Shown piece by piece: positions 26,351-32,094 of a stretch of DNA of 32,094 nt. Source of the DNA: Methanobacteriota archaeon (GTDB lineage Archaea; Thermoplasmatota; Poseidoniia; Poseidoniales; Thalassarchaeaceae); assembly GCA_002725475.1 (NCBI GenBank), contig PBPH01000017.1:1-32094 (forward strand), given 5' to 3'. Every line of letters starts with the position of its first letter. Within the stretch, counting starts at the first letter, position 1. Both the position numbers and the translations under genes were made by a program. The notes under the pieces are model-generated. The model saw nothing but the letters and a program-made list of their open reading frames with translations. It ran no database searches and was not told the DNA's origin.

Positions 26351-27340
26351 TCATTCAGACTCTGTCAAATCAACGAACGGTATGTCTTCGTTCGATTCAA
26401 TTTCTATACCTGTAAGTAGGTCATCAGCAGTCACATCACTGGTGGATGTGGCAACTTCAACTGGGGTGATACGTTCAATTTCGTCAGGCAATTCTTCGTG
26501 AATGAGGATTTGTTCTTCTATAATTTCTTCATCAATATCAATTGTAGTTTCCAACAATAGTTCGTCGGCTTCTTGGAATGGTGTTCGGGTAACTTCTGTG
26601 GTGGGGTCGGCTTCAATCAAAGCAGATTCTGCCCTTGCCAATGCTCTTTCAAATCCAGCAGCGTTGTTATCGTGAAGTGCATTACGTGAAATTTCAATCT
26701 GCCTTCTTGCCTCTTCTACATGGCTTTCTGCTTCATCAACATTCCAATTCTTGAAGTCGGCTTCTGCAAATTCATCAAACTTTGCCTCTAAACCCTCAAG
26801 CCTTTGAACATATTTGTGTGCTTCTTCATTCATTTGTTCCCTAGCATATTTGACCAACTCCTCCCATGCTTCTTGATGTTCTCTTCCAGATGCCTTTGTC
26901 GCCCTCTTCCACATTATTCCAAAAGCAGGCTCCCAAGGATTTCTTCCTAGTGACGCTTGCAAATCAAAGACAAATCTAGATCTTCTATCAAGGGGCCCTT
27001 CAATTATCAACTCATTAAGAAAACACGAATCAAATAATCCAAATCCCCAATATGAACGACTCCTAATTTCAATTCGCATTGTAGAATCTTTAACCACCAT
27101 TATCCATTTTTGTTGATCAAACCCGGGGTGTTGTACCAATTTTGGCGGTTCATGAGCCCCAAAACATCGTAATATTGAATCCGCAACATCACCCAAAAAG
27201 AGAGTAGGTGTATTTTCTGGCCAGTTCATGTGACGTAGTCTGTTGTCAGAATCTATCTTCATTTCGGGCTTCCCGCGTTTAACTTGGCACCAAAGATGGC
27301 TTTGAGTAGCGTTAATTCCAACCACAGAAACCTCTTCCAC
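26351..27340 (-). CDS. Hypothetical protein with coiled-coil-like central region and acidic C-terminus
   Basis: Complete long ORF; helical Glu/Ala-rich centre (EAWEELVKYAREQMNEEAHKYVQRLEGLEAKF...), acidic tail; no family recognised. Confidence 0.65.
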   Translation of the reverse strand: MEEVSVVGINATQSHLWCQVKRGKPEMKIDSDNRLRHMNWPENTPTLFLGDVADSILRCFGAHEPPKLVQHPGFDQQKWIMVVKDSTMRIEIRSRSYWGFGLFDSCFLNELIIEGPLDRRSRFVFDLQASLGRNPWEPAFGIMWKRATKASGREHQEAWEELVKYAREQMNEEAHKYVQRLEGLEAKFDEFAEADFKNWNVDEAESHVEEARRQIEISRNALHDNNAAGFERALARAESALIEADPTTEVTRTPFQEADELLLETTIDIDEEIIEEQILIHEELPDEIERITPVEVATSTSDVTADDLLTGIEIESNEDIPFVDLTESE

Positions 27341-27492
27341 TCTTCTCCCTCGTTATATTCGGATGACTCATTAAGCATCATTGTTGCTTCTCTGTGATGA
27401 TGTTTTTTCGTGATTAATTAACCTAATTTAATTTGGAATTCTAATGTTATTGAATCGTAAGGCTGAATAAAAGGTACGCCCCGTAGGGTGTT

Positions 27493-28083
27493 ATGGCGAA
27501 GAAGTCGGGGTCAGCCAAGAAGAGGTCTGAGGCAGCTAAGAAGGCAGCAGCAACGCGTAAGAAAAACGCTGCAGCTAAAGCGAAAGCAGAAGCAGAAGCA
27601 GAGGCAGCCGCTAAGAAAAAGATTGCAGCAGCAAAAAGAGCCGCTACAATCGCTGCTAAGAAGGAAGCCGCAGAGGCTGCTGAGAAAGCAGCAAAACGCG
27701 CCGCAGCCGCTAAGAAAGCAGCAGCCACGCGTGCTGCTAAGAAGAAAGCAGCAGAGGCCCAAGCTGCTGCAAAAGCCAAAGCCGCAGCCGAGAAAGCAGC
27801 TATGGAAGCCAAGAGACGCCCAGGCCTAGTCTTCGCTAGCGAACAAGCAGATCCAAATTTATCTAACAAAATGAGGGCTAGGGCAACTACTTCAACAGCA
27901 GCCTCGCATGTTGAAGCCAAATCTGAAATTTCTAAAGTTATGAATAAACCTGTGAAGTCTAGCCGAGGTGCAAAAAGCACTGCAGATAAGCGTAAAAAGG
28001 CATTTCATAAGCGTTGGATAGAGGGTGCCAGCCCATCTACTGCTGAAGAATATGGTTGGGCCAGAGAATTTCTTAATTCCTGA
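27493..28083 (+). CDS. Lys/Ala-rich histone H1-like basic protein
   Basis: MAKKSGSAKKRSEAAKKAAATRKKNAAAKAKAEAEAEAAAKKKIAAAKRAA... ~110 aa of K/A/R/E low complexity followed by a basic C-terminal part. Confidence 0.72.
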   Translation: MAKKSGSAKKRSEAAKKAAATRKKNAAAKAKAEAEAEAAAKKKIAAAKRAATIAAKKEAAEAAEKAAKRAAAAKKAAATRAAKKKAAEAQAAAKAKAAAEKAAMEAKRRPGLVFASEQADPNLSNKMRARATTSTAASHVEAKSEISKVMNKPVKSSRGAKSTADKRKKAFHKRWIEGASPSTAEEYGWAREFLNS

Positions 28084-28121
28084 GCAACACCTTCATTGAC
28101 CATGTGCTTTCGTTGTATATT

Positions 28122-28307
28122 ATGCCTAGGCGCAAGTACGGTCGCTTACGTAAGACTGTTGAATTGCCTCAACATGATAACTGTTCTAGGTGTCGTTCTG
28201 GAAAGTTTTGTCCCATTCCAGGACATATAGGAAACGAAGTGAGGCCGGAGAAAGAATGGAAGGGGCCCACTAAAGTAAATCGCAGGGCTGGAAAGAAAAA
28301 CAAGTGA
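28122..28307 (+). CDS. Tiny basic protein (61 aa) with Cys/His cluster
   Basis: MPRRKYGRLRKTVELPQHDNCSRCRSGKFCPIPGHIGNEVRPEKEWKGPTKVNRRAGKKNK; CxxC-x5-C-x4-H. Confidence 0.55.
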   Translation: MPRRKYGRLRKTVELPQHDNCSRCRSGKFCPIPGHIGNEVRPEKEWKGPTKVNRRAGKKNK

Positions 28308-28313
28308 ATTATT

Positions 28314-29360
28314 TTAATCAATATCACTGAAAATATCAGTTTCTTGTGCTCTACGATAGACTTCTCTAAGAGTTTGATCTGTAATATCTAGATATATTCT
28401 AGTGGTGCTAATATCAGCATGCCCCATTAATCTCTGAATACTAACTATATCCGCCCCCCTCTCAAGTAAGCCTGTGGCGAAATTGTGTCTCAGTGTGTGA
28501 GGGGAAAGCCTGCTTCTCGGGATTTCAGCTTCGTCAGCAAGTTTATCCATCATCTTCTGCACATTTCTTTGGGTTAGTCTATGTCCTCGACTATTAATGA
28601 ATAGAGCCTCATCTTCCTTAGAATTTCGAGATTTTTTGTGTAGCATCCATTTCTCAATCACATCTTTACTTCTCATTGTAAAGAGTACTTTCCTGTCCTT
28701 ATTTCCCTTACCTGACCATACAGTAGCAGAGAAATCATTCAAATCAACATCAGACAAATTCAATGCACATAGTTCTCCCACTCTCAGGCCAGTTTCTAGT
28801 AAGACCACAACTATGACTTCAGCAAGAGGGTTTTCTGATTGCCTGCAAATTTTAAGTAAATTATTCAATTCTTGGTTAGTTAATGTACGGGGAAGGCGCT
28901 TACTCTTTTGTGGCCTTACAACCCAATCTGGCACCGAATGTCCAATCCATTTCAAAAGGTGCGATATGGCGGCTAACCTTGCGTTAATTGTAGCAGGCTT
29001 CAAGTGTGAAATTGATTGTAACCAAATGTCAAGCCTACCATTGTTAGGATCAAGGTACCCAACGGATTCAATCATGGTCATCTCTTCAGCATCCTTATTG
29101 GTCAAATTTTCTTCATAAGGTAACAGTGTAGTTAGTAATTGTCTTGCAGCGATATAATAGGATCTAGATGTATGACTACTTTTCTTTTCAGCCTTCAACT
29201 GCTGCTCATAACACGCAAGAATTGGTAATTCTTTGAGTCGAACAAGTCTAGTTGGTAATGTGAAACCATGCCCAATAATTTCGTCGCTAAAACGCTCTAG
29301 ATACTGCCTTTGGCTAGAGTCAGCCCAAGGCTGTCCATTTTCATCTTTTTCTGGTAACAT
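28314..29360 (-). CDS. Tyrosine recombinase / integrase (XerC/D, XerA-like)
   Basis: LLETGLRVGELCALNLSDVDL (Arg I), SPHTLRHNFATGLLERGADIVSIQRLMGHADISTTRIY (H-x-x-R...H...Y), with N-terminal SAM-like domain. Confidence 0.92.
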   Translation of the reverse strand: MLPEKDENGQPWADSSQRQYLERFSDEIIGHGFTLPTRLVRLKELPILACYEQQLKAEKKSSHTSRSYYIAARQLLTTLLPYEENLTNKDAEEMTMIESVGYLDPNNGRLDIWLQSISHLKPATINARLAAISHLLKWIGHSVPDWVVRPQKSKRLPRTLTNQELNNLLKICRQSENPLAEVIVVVLLETGLRVGELCALNLSDVDLNDFSATVWSGKGNKDRKVLFTMRSKDVIEKWMLHKKSRNSKEDEALFINSRGHRLTQRNVQKMMDKLADEAEIPRSRLSPHTLRHNFATGLLERGADIVSIQRLMGHADISTTRIYLDITDQTLREVYRRAQETDIFSDID

Positions 29361-29506
29361 TTCACTCTCTCTTCGTCGTTAGCGCCACGATGTGACGCCC
29401 TTCCCATCCCCTTGCAGGGAGCCGAGGTTACGCTAGTGTGACTATCAATGCTTCGTGAGTAGAGGGGTATTATCCGTCCAACATACTCGGGTTAGCGAAA
29501 TGCCGT

Positions 29507-30712
29507 TTAGAAAAAATCACTACTAAATTCCATAGTGGATGGATTGACATTTTCTTCATTGAGGGCTTGAGTTAGCCAAGGCTCAAGTTGGCGGTGTATT
29601 TTGTCAATTTCACCATAGCAAATGATTTCGTCCCCTCTCCTCAGAGTAAAAGTCCGCCTTGGTTTCCAAATATGGCTTCCTTCACGTGCTATTGCGAAAA
29701 CCACCTGTTCATTGATTTCCGTGAAAACGTCACCAATTTGTTTTCCATTTAGCACGGGATGTCGATCAATGGAAACGCTGACAACCCCGTGGTCTGGCCT
29801 ACTACGCAGTAATTGATCAATATCTGTTGTACTAAATCCTTGATTAGCAATACAATGTTCAATGATTGCTCCTGCAACATTCACTCCAGAAGCGGCTTCA
29901 ATTCCTTCAAGCCCCGGTGATGAATTAACCTCTAGCACCAGCGGCCCTCTATCACTTTCCAATAAATCAACACCAGCAACATCGAGATTTAACAACCGTG
30001 CAGCACGAGTGGCAACCCTACCGTATTCCTCTGGCAAATCTATTTTTTCTACTCGGCCATTTAGGTGGAAATTAGAACGGAATTCATTTCCTCGAGAAAT
30101 TCTTCTCATAGCAGCCACAACCTTCCCCCCAACTACTAACACACGTACATCTCGGCCATGACTTTCAGCGATGTATTCCTGAACTAGGACGTGATGCCCT
30201 TCTGATAGTAATTTGTAAGTCAACTCTCTTGCTCTATCTTCAGAATTAACTAGAAACACACCACTACCTTGTGTTCCTTCTGTAACTTTAATCACGATTG
30301 GCATTCCACCTACTTGATTCAAAGCCCTCTCAACATCTTGCCATGTCCGAACATAACAAGTAGTTGGTACGGGTATTCTGTTTTTTGTTAGAAGTTGTGT
30401 GGCATGTAATTTGTCTCTACTTCGGCTAATCCCATCACCACTATTAGCAACATAAATTCCCAATCTCTCAAATTGTCTGATTAAAGCAACTCCGTGGTGA
30501 GTTATTGAATATCCAATTCGAGGAATAACTGCATCTACTTCAACAGGCCATCCTGAATTGAGAATTCGAGGTTTATCATTGCCTACAGTAATACTCAGTC
30601 GCATAGGATCTAGAACTTCAACGTAGCAATCACGCTTCTCAGCTTCTTCAACTAGTCGTCTAGTACTGTACAAACGCGGCCCTCGAGAAAGTATAGCCAA
30701 ACGTACAGACAT
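29507..30712 (-). CDS. RimK-type ATP-grasp ligase fused to C-terminal RCK_C/TrkA_C domain
   Basis: ATP-grasp: PIVIKVTEGTQGSGVFLV, VQEYIAESHGRDVRVLVVGGKVVAAMRRIS, GPLVLEVNSSPGLEGIE; C-terminus HPVLNGKQIGDVFTEINEQVVFAIAREGSHIWKPRRTFTLRRGDEIICYGEIDKIHRQL matches the RCK_C pattern. Start at internal Met 20. Confidence 0.87.
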   Translation of the reverse strand: MSVRLAILSRGPRLYSTRRLVEEAEKRDCYVEVLDPMRLSITVGNDKPRILNSGWPVEVDAVIPRIGYSITHHGVALIRQFERLGIYVANSGDGISRSRDKLHATQLLTKNRIPVPTTCYVRTWQDVERALNQVGGMPIVIKVTEGTQGSGVFLVNSEDRARELTYKLLSEGHHVLVQEYIAESHGRDVRVLVVGGKVVAAMRRISRGNEFRSNFHLNGRVEKIDLPEEYGRVATRAARLLNLDVAGVDLLESDRGPLVLEVNSSPGLEGIEAASGVNVAGAIIEHCIANQGFSTTDIDQLLRSRPDHGVVSVSIDRHPVLNGKQIGDVFTEINEQVVFAIAREGSHIWKPRRTFTLRRGDEIICYGEIDKIHRQLEPWLTQALNEENVNPSTMEFSSDFF

Positions 30713-30874
30713 GGAGCGGCCGTGACACCAACCATTTTTGAGTGCTGTGGATTTAATTCCCACCCCCAATCTTAATTTTTCTGTGTTTTTTCAACATATA
30801 TTCAATATTCACTGTTGATTTGAACAAATCTCAATTTGCGGCGCGTTCATAATCAAACCCGCACTGCCACTTTC

Positions 30875-32094
30875 ATGCAAGCAGGCCCATCAGGACCCCC
30901 CAGTGCAGGCCCTTCCGGGCCGCCTGCCTCAGGACCTTCTGGCCCACCGTCAGGACCTTCTGGCCCACCATCAGGACCTTCTGGCCCACCATCAGGACCT
31001 TCTGGCCCACCATCAGGACCTTCTGGCCCACCTACAGTAAAGGGGCCACCTTCAAGTAGAGTAAAGGGCCCTCCAAAAAAGTCGCTGGCTACTCCCTTTT
31101 CTGATAAATCAGATATGAACGAGGGCGCTTTTGATAACCTCGCAGAACAAAATGTAGTTCGTCAGAAAGAACTAGATCGTCGAGAAAAAGCAGCAGAATT
31201 GAAGTCGTTGAAAAACAATAAGAGAAACAATGTGATTCTAGTGCTTCTATTTATGGTGGTATTTGGTGTGGCTGCTCTTTGGCCAATTACTTACGGCGAT
31301 GTGTCAAACAATCCACATGAATTTAGTACTGAACAGAATATCATAGATCGCAATAACCCAGAACATCCTGCTGCTTGGGATAAAGACGATAGGGGCTTGA
31401 TGGAATCTAAGATATGGGATGGAAATAGTGAATTTTCAGGCTCATTCCAGCGTGATTTGATTCTTCCCGGCCTCCCATTGGATGTCGATGGAGTTACCAC
31501 CATTCCAGTAGAAGTTAGGCTGGTTAGTTATCGCCTTGATGGTTCAGATACTGGTTTTAGAATTGCCCTATTCACTTCAACTTGTGATGAAATGATGGGT
31601 AAATCAATGGACACTTTATCAGATCGTTATCGCTATTCATCGGTCACTCCTATGTTGATTGGTACAGAAGTGACCGTTGAGTTTGAAGTTCCTCCTGGGA
31701 GGTATTGCCTTGTTTTTGCATATGAAACTCCACCATCAACTCCTGGCTTCCGAGCGACCATAGATGCAGAAGTTACTGCACATTGGAATCAACCAATCTT
31801 TGCCCCTTTGTCAGGGATAATGGGATTGCTAGCAATTTTCGCATCTATTGGGGCTCACAAGGCAGGTAAGGCTTGGAAAGCAGTTGCTCAACCAGATAAG
31901 CCAGATCGCCAGACGACTGAGGATGAGGTGCTTGAGCAGGCCGAAGAAGAACGAGGGGCAATGTCTGAATCAAGTGACGCCGAAGTTGAAGCGCCGACTG
32001 AAGAAGCACCAACTGAAGAAGCGCCAACTGAAGAAGCACCAACTGAAGAAGCACCAACTGAAGAAGCACCAACTGAAGAAGCACCAACTGAAGA
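30875..32094 (+). CDS. Membrane protein with Gly/Pro/Ser-rich repeat N-terminus, extracytoplasmic central domain, second TM and EAPTE-repeat tail (3' end beyond window)
   Basis: Open frame MQAGPSGPPSAGPSGPPASGPSGPP...NNVILVLLFMVVFGVAALWPITYG...PIFAPLSGIMGLLAIFASIGAHKAGK...EAPTEEAPTEE; not in the track because no stop lies in the window. Confidence 0.78.
   Translation, partial: MQAGPSGPPSAGPSGPPASGPSGPPSGPSGPPSGPSGPPSGPSGPPSGPSGPPTVKGPPSSRVKGPPKKSLATPFSDKSDMNEGAFDNLAEQNVVRQKELDRREKAAELKSLKNNKRNNVILVLLFMVVFGVAALWPITYGDVSNNPHEFSTEQNIIDRNNPEHPAAWDKDDRGLMESKIWDGNSEFSGSFQRDLILPGLPLDVDGVTTIPVEVRLVSYRLDGSDTGFRIALFTSTCDEMMGKSMDTLSDRYRYSSVTPMLIGTEVTVEFEVPPGRYCLVFAYETPPSTPGFRATIDAEVTAHWNQPIFAPLSGIMGLLAIFASIGAHKAGKAWKAVAQPDKPDRQTTEDEVLEQAEEERGAMSESSDAEVEAPTEEAPTEEAPTEEAPTEEAPTEEAPTEEAPTE
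30929..31033 (+). repeat. Tandem direct repeat, five 21-bp units (TCAGGACCTTCTGGCCCACCN), encoding SGPSGPP
   Basis: Units at 30929, 30950, 30971, 30992 and 31013, nearly identical at nucleotide level. Confidence 0.95.
31988..32094 (+). repeat. Tandem direct repeat of 15-bp unit (GAAGCACCAACTGAA), encoding EAPTE, at least seven copies, truncated by window end
   Basis: Units every 15 bp from 31988 to the last base, with only A/G third-position variation (GCG/GCA, CCG/CCA). Confidence 0.95.

Noticed and set aside
27447-27980. 177-aa antisense ORF (Ala-rich) and the 113-aa +2-frame ORF at 27488-27829 (Arg/Gln-rich)
   Set aside because: Shadow frames of the low-complexity K/A-rich gene; compositional artefacts of GCA/AAG/GCC-rich codons.
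28314-29360. Integrase of a mobile element/genomic island
   Set aside because: No att repeats, no tRNA adjacent to the integrase, and no phage or plasmid genes nearby; more consistent with a host XerA-like recombinase.
30929-31033. CRISPR-like regularly spaced repeats
   Set aside because: Units are contiguous without spacers and are in-frame coding tandem repeats.
30875-31033. Collagen-like domain (GPSGPP repeats)
   Set aside because: The 7-residue SGPSGPP unit breaks the strict Gly-X-Y periodicity needed for a triple helix.
31845-32087. 80-aa minus-strand ORF MVLLQLVLLQLVLLQ...
   Set aside because: Antisense reading of the 15-bp EAPTE-coding tandem repeat; no independent support.

Overview
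The 32 kb window is dense with genes and carries ~22 credible protein-coding genes plus two tRNAs. I see no IS element, CRISPR array, rRNA or phage module. It reads as archaeal chromosomal DNA: archaeal-type tRNAs, Sec61-beta, a Trm-G10-like methyltransferase, an Lrp/AsnC regulator, a XerA-like recombinase and large secreted proteins with acidic cytoplasmic tails. I infer a marine planktonic euryarchaeon (Marine Group II / Poseidoniales-like), but this is an impression from protein style, not a search result. The most recognisable module is an aerobic terminal oxidase cluster on the minus strand (COX2-COX1-COX3-COX4, then SCO1 beyond a tRNA-Ser) with odd domain embellishments. The best leads are: (1) a SCO1 protein interrupted by a ~190-aa Met/His-rich plus EGF-like insertion between its Cys pair and catalytic His; (2) a COX1 preceded by an extracellular CxCH-containing domain; (3) a RimK-type ATP-grasp ligase fused to an RCK_C/TrkA_C ligand-binding domain; (4) a multi-TM protein that may be a CcmF relative lacking the WWD heme motif; (5) an 18-bp perfect palindrome upstream of an Lrp/AsnC gene; (6) a lysine/alanine-rich H1-like protein next to a tiny basic Cys protein. 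I found no convincing complete novel multi-gene defence or mobile system.
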